Shown here: in pieces, positions 6,815 through 13,585 of the stretch
How the letters are laid out: each line of letters begins with the position of its first letter
Numbering within the stretch: position 1 is the first letter of the stretch
DNA from: Bacillota bacterium
Lineage (GTDB): Bacteria; Bacillota; Dethiobacteria; SKNC01
Assembly (NCBI GenBank): GCA_007120745.1
Contig: SKNC01000038.1
Coordinates: 1-22,686 of the forward strand
Length of the DNA: 22,686 nucleotides
Direction of reading: 5' to 3'
The notes under the pieces: model-generated
Database searches by the model: none
The model's input: only the letters and a program-made list of their open reading frames with translations
Told to the model about the DNA's origin: nothing
Translations under genes and position numbers: made by a program

Positions 6815-6844
6815 GCATAAACGGCTAAATGCTAAAATATACTA
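6815..6844 (+). promoter_or_regulatory. Forespore-type (sigma-G/F-like) promoter upstream of gin
   Basis: GCATA (6815-6819) is separated by 18 bases from TATACTA (6838-6844). This fits the sigma-G consensus GHATR, 17-18 bp, CATAHTA at all -35 positions and 6 of 7 at -10. A sigma-A-like TATAAT (6795-6800) also occurs upstream but has no recognisable -35. The gene 34 bases downstream encodes an anti-sigma-G factor, so a forespore promoter makes biological sense. Confidence 0.5.
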
Positions 6845-6877
6845 AATAATGCACATAATAGTAAGGGTTGGTGATCA

Positions 6878-7072
6878 ATGTTGGAAGAAACAACAACCAA
6901 ATCAGCATGTCTGGTTTGTGAAGAGGAAAAGCCTTCCGGAATCCTCATCCTGGGCTGTTTTATTTGTGACGATTGCGAGAAAAAAATTATTGAAACCAGG
7001 GTGCATGAGAAGGAGTACTGCGGGCACCTTCATAAACTGAAAAAAATATGGGAATTTGTTTTAACTTATTAA
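6878..7072 (+). CDS. gin: Anti-sigma-G factor Gin (CsfB)
   Basis: A 64-residue zinc-finger protein. Cys11-x2-Cys14 and Cys30-x2-Cys33 (CLVC and CDDC), with GILILGCFIC between them, match Gin/CsfB. In B. subtilis this protein binds and inhibits sigma-G in the forespore before engulfment is complete and can also act on sigma-E in the mother cell. The C-terminal HKLKKIWE segment also aligns with the family. ATG 6878 has a modest ribosome-binding site (AAGGGTTGGTGA, 6862-6873). An overlapping frame from 6849 is not coding. It is the first gene of the yaaO-tmk-holB neighbourhood, as in many spore formers, but it is closed off by its own terminator. Confidence 0.9.
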   Translation: MLEETTTKSACLVCEEEKPSGILILGCFICDDCEKKIIETRVHEKEYCGHLHKLKKIWEFVLTY

Positions 7073-7073
7073 G

Positions 7074-7101
7074 AAAGGCGGGGCTCTCCCCGCCTTTTTT
7101 T
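7074..7101 (+). terminator. Strong Rho-independent terminator after gin
   Basis: A perfect 10-bp stem, AAAGGCGGGG (7074-7083) with CCCCGCCTTT (7088-7097), a CTCT loop and a T tract to 7101. It begins two bases after the gin stop. It insulates gin from the downstream decarboxylase and shows that the longer open frame from 7048 is not the decarboxylase start. Confidence 0.95.
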
Positions 7102-7128
7102 GATATAATAGAAAAGATAGGCTATACT
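7100..7128 (+). promoter_or_regulatory. Probable sigma-A promoter of the decarboxylase-tmk-holB-ricT operon
   Basis: TTGATA (7100-7105) and TATACT (7123-7128) are spaced by 17 bp, 5 of 6 matches each, starting inside the T tail of the gin terminator. A perfect TATAAT also occurs at 7104-7109 but lacks a -35. With the first choice the 5' leader would be only about 12 nt and would begin at the Shine-Dalgarno. Confidence 0.5.
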
Positions 7129-7146
7129 ATTTTAAAGGTGAAATCA

Positions 7147-8583
7147 TTGAACCAGAATAAAGCTCCGATAGTAGATGGGATTTTTAAATACATTTTAAAA
7201 AATTACAGGTCCTTTCATGTCCCCGGTCATCAAGGCGGGAAAGAAATGGAGGGGCTGCTGAAACTCCTATTGAAACAGCCATTAAAAGCAGACCTTACGG
7301 AAGTCCCCGGTTTGGATAACCTTCATGCTCCCCTGGGAATGATAAAGGATGCCCAAGAAATTGCGGCGGAAGCCTTTGGAGCAGAGGAATCTTTCTTTCT
7401 GATTAACGGGTCTACCACAGGGTTGATGGCTATGATTAATACAGCCTGCCGGCCGGGAGAAAAAATAATTCTGTCCCGGAGTTCGCACCAGGCAGTTTTT
7501 GGTGGAATTATTACCTCCGGAGCGGTTCCCGCTTATATATCTGAAGATTCACAGGGGAAACCATGGGAATTTTCTAACGTAACCGTTTCTGAGGTAGAAA
7601 AGGCGCTGGGGGAAAATCCCGAGGCCAGGGCACTTTTAGTAAACAATCCTACGTACTTTGGAGTCTGCCCAGATCTGAAAGAACTGCGAAAATTAACTTC
7701 TAAAAAAGGGGTGCTGCTGCTGGTGGATGAAGCCCATGGGGGACATCTATCTTTTCACCCGGAACTGCCTGCAGGTGCCGCGGAAGCGGAAGCGGACCTT
7801 TGGGTACAAAGCACTCACAAAACCCTGGGGTCATTAACCCAGAGTGCAATGCTTCATCTAGGTGGGAGGCAGGTTAATCGAGAACGTTTGATCCATACGC
7901 TGAAAATTTTTCAGAGCACCAGCCCCTCTTACCTTCTGCTGGCTTCCCTGGATGCTGCCAGAAGGCAGATGGCTCAAAGGGGAAAAGAACTTCTGGATAA
8001 GGTGATTTTTTTAGCCGAGGAAGCAAGGTCGCAGCTGGATCAGCTGGGCTTTGAGCTGATTCCCCTGGAACAGGGAGAATGTAAGCTGGATATTACCAGG
8101 CTGGCCTTTTTTACCGGTCGGTTTAAGGAAACCGGGAAACAGGCAGCCGATATTTTGCGCCGTGCAGGAAAAATTCAGGTAGAAATGTGTGGAAGAGACC
8201 ATGTTTTACTTCTGCTGACCCTGGGGCATAATGAAGAAGACCTGGCTGCCCTGGTGAATGCCCTGCGATTTCTGAGGGAAAGGCTTACCTTGAAGGGTTT
8301 GCAGAAAGCCCCTGTGCAGAAACCCAGCCTGCCCCCGATACCCATACAGGCGATGGTTCCCCGGGAAGCAGTAAACCTGCCCTTTGAAAGGATATTTTTG
8401 GGGGAGGCGGCTGGAAGGATCTCCGCTCAGATGGTAAACATTTATCCCCCAGGGATTCCCATTCTGGTGCCGGGGGAAGTAATTACACCAGAAATCCTGG
8501 AATACATCAACAGAGTTAAAATGGAGCTTTCGGAGATGGAAGGAAGCATCAAGGGAGTAAAGGAAATTACAGTAATTAAGTAA
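7147..8583 (+). CDS. Orn/Lys/Arg decarboxylase family protein (PLP-dependent, YaaO/SpeA-like)
   Basis: A 478-residue fold-type I PLP enzyme that decarboxylates a basic amino acid (Arg, Lys or Orn), giving a polyamine or its precursor. The N-terminal SFHVPGHQGG (22-31), GSTTGLMAMI (88-97), VDEAHGGH (193-200, with the PLP-contacting Asp) and STHKTLGSLTQ (222-232, PLP Lys225) are the family motifs. A C-terminal Orn/Lys/Arg decarboxylase domain includes YPPGIPILVPGE. It lacks the N-terminal wing domain of the E. coli inducible enzymes, as YaaO does. Start: TTG 7147 with AAAGGTG (7134-7140) six bases upstream. The open frame extends to 7048 but that part is a terminator. The same neighbour (before tmk) is seen in B. 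subtilis. Substrate specificity is not readable. Confidence 0.9.
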   Translation: MNQNKAPIVDGIFKYILKNYRSFHVPGHQGGKEMEGLLKLLLKQPLKADLTEVPGLDNLHAPLGMIKDAQEIAAEAFGAEESFFLINGSTTGLMAMINTACRPGEKIILSRSSHQAVFGGIITSGAVPAYISEDSQGKPWEFSNVTVSEVEKALGENPEARALLVNNPTYFGVCPDLKELRKLTSKKGVLLLVDEAHGGHLSFHPELPAGAAEAEADLWVQSTHKTLGSLTQSAMLHLGGRQVNRERLIHTLKIFQSTSPSYLLLASLDAARRQMAQRGKELLDKVIFLAEEARSQLDQLGFELIPLEQGECKLDITRLAFFTGRFKETGKQAADILRRAGKIQVEMCGRDHVLLLLTLGHNEEDLAALVNALRFLRERLTLKGLQKAPVQKPSLPPIPIQAMVPREAVNLPFERIFLGEAAGRISAQMVNIYPPGIPILVPGEVITPEILEYINRVKMELSEMEGSIKGVKEITVIK

Positions 8584-8616
8584 AACAGTAATTAAGTAAA
8601 ACAGTAATAAAGTAAA
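8569..8616 (+). repeat. Three tandem 16-bp units covering the decarboxylase stop codon
   Basis: ACAGTAATTAAGTAAA is repeated at 8569-8584 and 8585-8600, then at 8601-8616 with one change (T to A). The stop TAA (8581-8583) is in the first copy and is copied in the next two. The block occupies the decarboxylase-tmk gap and ends exactly where the tmk Shine-Dalgarno starts. Confidence 0.95.
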
Positions 8617-8656
8617 GGGAGGTGAATTCCCGGGAAGAAATATTTTCCCGGGAGCG
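8614..8656 (+). promoter_or_regulatory. Shine-Dalgarno plus hairpin in front of the tmk GTG start
   Basis: A near-perfect Shine-Dalgarno, AAAGGGAGGTGA (8614-8625), lies 32 nt from the GTG start at 8657. The gap is filled by a perfect 9-bp hairpin (TCCCGGGAA 8628-8636, TTCCCGGGA 8645-8653, 8-nt loop). If the hairpin folds, the effective spacing from the last G of GGTG to GTG is about 6 nt. Otherwise only GGGAG (8650-8654), too close to the start, is available. Confidence 0.6.
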
Positions 8657-9316
8657 GTGATAAAAAACGGGATATTTATAACTTTTGAAGGACCAGACGG
8701 GGCTGGAAAAACAACTCAGGCCCGAATGCTGAAAGAATTTTTTGACCGGAAGGGGCTTCCCTGCCTGTTAACCCGGGAGCCCGGGGGAACATCCATTGGA
8801 GATAAGATTCGGGATATTCTTTTAGATGCGGAGAATGTGAAGATGTGTGCCAAAACCGAAGTATTTCTTTATGCTGCTGCCCGGGCTCAGCTGGCAGCCC
8901 AGGTGATTCTTCCTGCTCTAGAAGAAGGGAAGGTAGTCATTTGTGACCGGTACGTGGATTCCAGCTTTGCCTACCAGGCTTTTGGGTTGGGTGAAGATAC
9001 AGATTTTGTTTTAAAAACTAACGAAGAGGCCACCGGCGGTCTTTCTCCCGACCTGACGCTGCTTTTGGATGTGGCGCCGGAGGAAGGTCTGAAGCGGCAG
9101 AGGGAAAGGCATGCTCAAGGGGCTGAAGCCCGGGATCGGATTGAGCTAAAAAATCTGGAGTTTCACAAAAAAGTAAGGCAGGGGTACCTGTTTTTAGCCG
9201 CGATTCAAAAGGAAAGAATTGTTTTAGTGCAAGAGGGTCAAACCGCGGAACAAACTCATCAAAAAGTAATGGAAGCGGTGGAAAAACTGCTCTTGACAAG
9301 AGGAGTAACCGTATAA
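8657..9316 (+). CDS. tmk: Thymidylate kinase
   Basis: Tmk phosphorylates dTMP to dTDP with ATP, the last specific step toward dTTP, in the cytoplasm. The 219-residue product has the P-loop FEGPDGAGKTT (10-20), REPGGT (40-45), DRYVDSS (97-103) and a LID-type region containing ERHAQGAEARDRIE. The length is typical. GTG 8657 is the only plausible start, since the conserved beta strand GIFITFEG begins at residue 5. Its Shine-Dalgarno is displaced behind a hairpin (see 8614-8656). Usual B. subtilis neighbours yaaQ and yaaR are missing between tmk and holB. It probably belongs to the decarboxylase-tmk-holB-ricT operon. Confidence 0.95.
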   Translation: MIKNGIFITFEGPDGAGKTTQARMLKEFFDRKGLPCLLTREPGGTSIGDKIRDILLDAENVKMCAKTEVFLYAAARAQLAAQVILPALEEGKVVICDRYVDSSFAYQAFGLGEDTDFVLKTNEEATGGLSPDLTLLLDVAPEEGLKRQRERHAQGAEARDRIELKNLEFHKKVRQGYLFLAAIQKERIVLVQEGQTAEQTHQKVMEAVEKLLLTRGVTV

Positions 9317-9331
9317 TCTAGTAATCAAGGT

Positions 9332-9366
9332 GTCAGGGTTGAATAATTCCATTATTCAACCTTGGC
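9332..9366 (+). promoter_or_regulatory. Stable hairpin between tmk and holB
   Basis: GGTTGAATAA (9337-9346) pairs perfectly with TTATTCAACC (9352-9361) around TTCCA. The stem can extend outward to 9332 and 9366 with two wobbles, giving up to 15 bp. No T run follows, so it is not a simple terminator. It stands four bases before the holB Shine-Dalgarno-like AGGGG and could protect mRNA or gate translation. Confidence 0.6.
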
Positions 9367-9383
9367 CCCAGGGGATGTTGAGT

Positions 9384-10367
9384 GTGAAATTAACGGATTT
9401 TGCTGGACAAAAAAAAGCAGTAGAACTGATGGATAAGGCCCTGAAAGGGGACAGGGTAAACCATGCTTATCTTTTTTATGGTCCGGAAGAGAGCGGAAAG
9501 TTTACGTTTTCGCTGACCATGGCTAAAGCATTGAACTGCCGGGAAGGGAAGGGAGATTCCTGTAATTCCTGTATCTCCTGCGGGAAGATTGATAGGGGAA
9601 TTCACCCGGACGTATCCGTCGTAGAGCCGGAAGGAAAAGGCATTAAAATTGAGCAAATTCGAAGAATTAAAACTCTTTCCTCCTTTCGTCCCAATGAAGG
9701 GGAAAAAAAGATCTATCTTCTAAAGGATGCACACACCCTGAGCCTTCCTGCAGCCAACAGCCTTTTGGGAATATTGGAGGAGCCACCTTCGTATGTGGTT
9801 TTTATTCTGCTGGCGCCCCAGCTTTCCCTTCTCCCTGATACTGTGGTTTCCCGGTGCCTGTGTATTCCCTTTAACAGGGTTCCCCGAAGAGAAATTTATG
9901 AATTTCTTAAAAAGCAGAAATCCTCTTTATCTGACCGGCAGCTTTGGACTGCGGCCCATCTAGCCGAAGGCAGTATAGGCAGGGCGGTAAGTATGTTAAA
10001 CTCAGACAGCTGGTCCCAACAAAGGGAGCAGGCATTTACCTGGTGGAAAGGGTTTATTGCCTGTTCACAAAAAGAATTGTTCTCTTATGTAGAAGAACTT
10101 TCCCGGGAGGAACATCTGCTGGACTTTTTAAACTTTATAGAAAGCTATTACAGGGATTGTTTGATCTACCAGGCTGCCGGGATAGAAGAACTCATTGTAA
10201 ATATTGATTACCTGGAGGAAATAAAAGAGATGAAACCGGGTTCTAATGAAGAACTAATACAAAAGATCGAAGTGTTGGAAAACTTTAAAAGAAAGATGCA
10301 CATTCCTTTGAACAAAAAGCTTGCCCTGGAAGCAATGCTGGTTAAAATGAAAGGGGTGACGGAATAG
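9384..10367 (+). CDS. holB: DNA polymerase III subunit delta-prime
   Basis: Delta-prime is part of the clamp-loader complex that places the sliding clamp on primed DNA. The frame from GTG 9384 gives 327 residues. It begins with DFAGQKKAVELM, then a P-loop-like YGPEESGKFT, a four-cysteine zinc module (C..C..C-x2-C within LNCREGKGDSCNSCISCGK), the NSLLGILEEPP segment and SRC (within VVSRCLCIPF), all typical of this AAA+ family. The frame is open to GTG 9330, but that would translate a stable hairpin. AGGGG at 9370-9374 points to GTG 9384 or TTG 9378. It precedes ricT by one base (stop 10365-10367, ATG 10369), suggesting coupling. The tmk-holB-ricT order is conserved in Firmicutes. Confidence 0.92.
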   Translation: MKLTDFAGQKKAVELMDKALKGDRVNHAYLFYGPEESGKFTFSLTMAKALNCREGKGDSCNSCISCGKIDRGIHPDVSVVEPEGKGIKIEQIRRIKTLSSFRPNEGEKKIYLLKDAHTLSLPAANSLLGILEEPPSYVVFILLAPQLSLLPDTVVSRCLCIPFNRVPRREIYEFLKKQKSSLSDRQLWTAAHLAEGSIGRAVSMLNSDSWSQQREQAFTWWKGFIACSQKELFSYVEELSREEHLLDFLNFIESYYRDCLIYQAAGIEELIVNIDYLEEIKEMKPGSNEELIQKIEVLENFKRKMHIPLNKKLALEAMLVKMKGVTE

Positions 10368-10368
10368 A

Positions 10369-11175
10369 ATGCCTGAGGTAGTAGGTATTAGATTTAAAAA
10401 AGCAGGGAAAATTTATTACTTTGATCCACAGGACAAGGCGGTAGATAAAGGGGACTTTGTCATTGTAGAAACCTCCCGGGGGGTAGAATTTGGAGAGGTA
10501 GTGGTGGGCAGAAAAATTGTTGAAAAAGAAGATCTTGTCCTGCCTCTGAAAAGTGTGATTCGCACAGCAACTGTACAGGACCACCAGCAGGTGGAGGAAA
10601 ACCGAAAAAAAGAGGACCACGCATTCGATATATGCCTGGACAAAATATCAGAACACAACCTGGATATGAAACTCATTGATGTAGAGTATACTTTTGACCG
10701 GAACAAAATCATTTTTTACTTTACAGCAGATGGTCGGGTTGACTTCAGGGAGCTGGTGAAGGATTTAGCGGCAGTATTTCGCACCCGGATAGAACTGCGC
10801 CAGATTGGTGTCAGAGACGAGGCAAAGATGATGGGAGGATTGGGGCCCTGCGGCAGGATATTGTGCTGCTCTATGTTTTTAGGGGATTTTGAGCCGGTGT
10901 CCATAAGAATGGCCAAGGAACAGAATTTATCCCTGAATCCTACGAAAATATCCGGCATATGCAGCCGGCTCATGTGCTGCCTGCGCTTTGAGTCCGATGC
11001 ATATAAAGATGCCAAACAAATCTGTCCCCGCATAGGAAATGATGTAATTACTCCTGAAGGGGATGGCAAAGTTGTTAATGTCAACATGCCTAAAAAAATT
11101 ATTTCCGTTGAACTGTATGAATCTAAGAAGGTCATGGAATTTCCCCTGGAAGAAGTAGATGATAAGAGCAGTTAA
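10369..11175 (+). CDS. ricT: RicT (YaaT), PSP1-domain protein of the Y-complex
   Basis: A 268-residue PSP1-domain protein. In B. subtilis RicT forms the RicAFT complex with RicA and RicF. That complex carries [4Fe-4S] clusters and directs RNase Y cleavage, which is needed for sporulation, competence and biofilm formation. The cysteine clusters GLGPCGRILCC (C161, C166, C167), GICSRLMCC (C198, C203, C204) and C219 are the conserved cluster-binding set. The N-terminal GIRFKKAGKIYYF and ETSRGVEFGEVV are typical. ATG 10369 is preceded by AAAGGGGTGACGG, and the gene is translationally close to holB. ricA and ricF are not in the window. The stop overlaps the stop of the opposing Mur-ligase-like gene. 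Confidence 0.95.
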   Translation: MPEVVGIRFKKAGKIYYFDPQDKAVDKGDFVIVETSRGVEFGEVVVGRKIVEKEDLVLPLKSVIRTATVQDHQQVEENRKKEDHAFDICLDKISEHNLDMKLIDVEYTFDRNKIIFYFTADGRVDFRELVKDLAAVFRTRIELRQIGVRDEAKMMGGLGPCGRILCCSMFLGDFEPVSIRMAKEQNLSLNPTKISGICSRLMCCLRFESDAYKDAKQICPRIGNDVITPEGDGKVVNVNMPKKIISVELYESKKVMEFPLEEVDDKSS

Positions 11176-12341
11176 CCGGAGGAACCTGAAAAAGAATACA
11201 GCACTTTTTGACTGAGTGAGGCTCCTGGATCCATTCCTTTCTCCCCTAAAAGTAAGATGATGTCCCCTTCCTGTGCGGAAAGGATGGAATCCTGGAGAGC
11301 ACCTCCCAAATCTGGAATGACCGATATCTGCCCGGCAAAGTTCTGGCACTCTTCCAGAAAAGCCTTTTCTTCCTGCAGGCTGGCCCGGGCTTTTTTGTTT
11401 ACTTGATGGATGCTCTTGGTAACAATTACTTTTTTAATATTTATTTTTTTAGACCATTGAGAAATCAGTTTGCCGTTTAAGGCGTTGATGGCAGTGTTCT
11501 GATTTCCTGATAACGCGTAAACTAGAATTAATTTTCTGTACGGGTAAGAACCGATGGTTTCCAGGACGCTCTTAATGGCACCGGGGTTTGAGGCTCCATC
11601 ATCGATAATTGTAAAGTGATTGCTGTAGATAGTTTCCAGGCACCGTTTAAAAGGAAGTAGACGGGAAAAACCTGCCGTTATAAATTCAGGCTTCAAGTCG
11701 CAGGCCAGAGACATCAAAATTGCTACCAGGCCGTTATAAATATTATGTCTTCCGGGAAGAGGAAGGGTAAAGCTTTGGCTGAAGGGATCTATGATTTTTC
11801 CACCGAGAGAGGTTATATCGCTTTCCACAAAAACTTTGAATTGGGACTGATTTGGGTTTAAAAGTATTTCTCCTGCAGTAGCCATGGCGTTGGCATAATC
11901 CAGAGCATAGGTAATTACCTGGGAATGGGTTATGTCTGCCATCTGAAGGGTTAAAGGGTCGTCGGCATTTACTAATACTGTGCTGTTTTCTCCCATAAGT
12001 TTTGAAAAGGTGGACTGAAGCCCTGCTGTTTTTCCTGGAAAACCGGTTAACCCTTCGGGAGTCAAGTTGGTGACGGCCAGAAGATGTAAATTCAGTGATT
12101 TTATATGAGGGGTTGACAGCGCCCTGGTTGGGATCTCCAAGAAAAGATATTTTACCCCCTGCCGGCCGGCGTCCTTAATTTTTTCTATTATTGACGGTTT
12201 TTCTGCCTGGGCAGAAGAAAACATTTTAAAGGAAGTGCCTGGGGTGGAATGGTTTCCCCGAAAGATATTTTCTAAAATTTTCAAGGTGCTGGACTTTCCG
12301 TTTACTCCAGTAATTCCCATTACTACGGGTGCAGCCGGCAT
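11172..12341 (-). CDS. Divergent Mur-ligase-family protein lacking the N-terminal domain
   Basis: A 389-residue protein with the central and C-terminal domains of the Mur ligase/FolC family but no substrate-binding N-terminal domain. It has the ATP loop GITGVNGKSS (9-18), NADDP (125-129), LPGRHNIYN (195-203, as in MurE-type HxxN) and DDGASNPGA (247-255, resembling the FolC DGAHNP motif). Where active Mur ligases have N-x-x-x-D-H-x-D it reads NLTPEGL (92-98), and the lysine that is carbamylated in MurE appears to be Ser or Gln. The ligation chemistry may therefore be changed or lost; the substrate is unknown. Start: ATG (complement 12339-12341) with AAAGGAG six bases upstream (complement 12348-12354). 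It is inserted, on the opposite strand, between ricT and rsmI and overlaps the ricT stop. Confidence 0.8.
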   Translation of the reverse strand: MPAAPVVMGITGVNGKSSTLKILENIFRGNHSTPGTSFKMFSSAQAEKPSIIEKIKDAGRQGVKYLFLEIPTRALSTPHIKSLNLHLLAVTNLTPEGLTGFPGKTAGLQSTFSKLMGENSTVLVNADDPLTLQMADITHSQVITYALDYANAMATAGEILLNPNQSQFKVFVESDITSLGGKIIDPFSQSFTLPLPGRHNIYNGLVAILMSLACDLKPEFITAGFSRLLPFKRCLETIYSNHFTIIDDGASNPGAIKSVLETIGSYPYRKLILVYALSGNQNTAINALNGKLISQWSKKINIKKVIVTKSIHQVNKKARASLQEEKAFLEECQNFAGQISVIPDLGGALQDSILSAQEGDIILLLGEKGMDPGASLSQKVLYSFSGSSG

Positions 12342-12427
12342 AGGAAGCTCCTTTCATTGTGCAAGATCACTGCTTCCTTAGTTTTTGTGTTGAAACGAAA
12401 AATATGCCTGTTTAAGAGGAGACATTC

Positions 12428-13276
12428 ATGGATAAAAATGGAATATTATATCTTTGTGCAACTCCCATAGGAAACTTAGAGGATATAACCCTTCGGGTTT
12501 TAAGAATTTTGGAAGAAGCAGACATTATTGCAGCGGAAGATACCCGGAGAACCGTAAAGCTTTTAAACTATTACCAAATTAAGACCCCGGCCATCAGTTA
12601 CCATGAACATAACAAGGAAAAAAGAGGGGTAGAAATTTTAAGGAAATTACAGGAGGGGAAAAAGGCAGCCCTGGTAGCGGATGCTGGAACTCCGGGTATT
12701 TCAGATCCTGGATTTGAACTGATTCAGCAATGCATAGAATCAGGAATTCAGGTGATTTCTCTTCCTGGTCCATGCGCTGCGGTAACGGCGGTTACCGTGT
12801 CGGGCTTTCCTATAAATCGCTTTGTTTTTTACGGGTTTTTAAGTAAAAAGAAAAAAGAACGGAGAAAAGAAATGGAGCAAATTGCCCAACAGGATAAAAC
12901 CGTGGTATTTTATGAAGCCCCTCACCGTCTGCTTCGAACCTTACGGGAGCTCCTGGAATCTACAGGGGACCAAAAAGCGGCAGTATGTCGAGAACTATCG
13001 AAAATATATGAAGAGATAAAAAGAGGAACCCTTTCGGAATTAATTCATTATTTTGAAAGCACTCCCCCCAAAGGAGAAATAACTGTAGTGATTAGAGCCA
13101 AAGAAGAACAGGATTCCTGTGCCAGGGGAAGTTTATCCCAGGGGATCCAGGAGGTCAAGCAGTTAAAGGAAGCCGGTTTAAGGGAAAAAGAAGCCGTGAA
13201 AAGGGTGGCCAGGTATTTAAACCTGCCTCCCAGGGAGCTGTATAAAGAGGTTGTGGAGGAAAAAGAGAAGAAATAA
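12428..13276 (+). CDS. rsmI: 16S rRNA (cytidine-1402-2'-O)-methyltransferase
   Basis: RsmI methylates the ribose 2'-OH of C1402 in the decoding centre of 16S rRNA using S-adenosylmethionine. The 282-residue protein has the tetrapyrrole-methylase fold motifs: ATPIGNLEDITLRVLRIL, AAEDTRRT, LVADAGTPGISDPG and LPGPCAAVTA, plus FYGFLSKKKKER and FYEAPHR. Length and start agree with the family. ATG 12428 has AAGAGGAGA (12414-12422) in place. This is the yabC position of B. subtilis, next to abrB. No clear promoter is visible in the 86-base gap it shares with the divergent Mur-ligase-like gene. Transcription ends at a terminator immediately after the stop. Confidence 0.96.
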   Translation: MDKNGILYLCATPIGNLEDITLRVLRILEEADIIAAEDTRRTVKLLNYYQIKTPAISYHEHNKEKRGVEILRKLQEGKKAALVADAGTPGISDPGFELIQQCIESGIQVISLPGPCAAVTAVTVSGFPINRFVFYGFLSKKKKERRKEMEQIAQQDKTVVFYEAPHRLLRTLRELLESTGDQKAAVCRELSKIYEEIKRGTLSELIHYFESTPPKGEITVVIRAKEEQDSCARGSLSQGIQEVKQLKEAGLREKEAVKRVARYLNLPPRELYKEVVEEKEKK

Positions 13277-13300
13277 AAAAAGGGCTTTCACCCTTTTTTT
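13275..13300. terminator. Bidirectional terminator between rsmI and abrB
   Basis: Stem of seven A plus GGG (13275-13284) and CCC plus seven T (13291-13300), with loop CTTTCA. The A and T tracts serve as T tails on either strand, so it can end both rsmI (plus) and abrB (minus). Confidence 0.9.
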
Positions 13301-13538
13301 ATGATTGCATTTCGCCTACGCACTCGTCACAGACAATTTTGTTCTTATAGTGCTGTACATTGTCTGCATTGCCGCAAAAAATACAAGCAGGTTCATATTT
13401 CTTTAATATAATCTTCTCTGCATCGACGTAAATCTCCAAAGCATCTTTTTCTTGAATTCCCAGAGTTCTTCTCAGCTCTATGGGAATAACTACCCTGCCC
13501 AATTCATCTACCTTTCTAACAATCCCTGTTGACTTCAT
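13299..13538 (-). CDS. abrB: AbrB-family transition-state regulator with C-terminal zinc-finger
   Basis: A 79-residue DNA-binding protein. Residues 1-47 are almost identical to B. subtilis AbrB (STGIVRKVDELGRVVIPIEL, then RRTLGIQEKDALEIYVD), forming the swapped-hairpin SpoVT/AbrB DNA-binding dimer. The C-terminal half differs: instead of the B. subtilis multimerisation domain it has Cys52-x2-Cys55 and Cys70-x2-Cys73, a probable zinc ribbon as seen in clostridial AbrB proteins. AbrB represses sporulation and stationary-phase genes and, in B. subtilis, itself. ATG at complement 13538 has an ideal AAGGAGGTTTA upstream (complement 13541-13551). It converges on rsmI and shares its terminator. Confidence 0.92.
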   Translation of the reverse strand: MKSTGIVRKVDELGRVVIPIELRRTLGIQEKDALEIYVDAEKIILKKYEPACIFCGNADNVQHYKNKIVCDECVGEMQS

Positions 13539-13550
13539 TTTAAACCTCCT

Positions 13551-13570
13551 TGTTCAACAATGTTCGACAA
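13551..13570. promoter_or_regulatory. Tandem 10-bp direct repeat in the abrB leader, possible operator
   Basis: TGTTCAACAA (13551-13560) is directly followed by TGTTCGACAA (13561-13570), a one-helical-turn repeat. It lies between the abrB promoter and its Shine-Dalgarno. The location fits an autoregulatory or other repressor site; AbrB itself has loose sequence preference, so the protein that binds is unknown. Confidence 0.35.
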
Positions 13571-13585
13571 AATTTTCACAATATA

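Noticed and set aside
7048..7146. Longer N-terminus for the decarboxylase
   Set aside because: It would translate the strong gin terminator and has no ribosome-binding site; TTG 7147 has a well-placed one.
10716..11135. 139-codon minus-strand frame inside ricT
   Set aside because: Antisense shadow of a fully conserved gene; no ribosome-binding site and no recognisable protein features.
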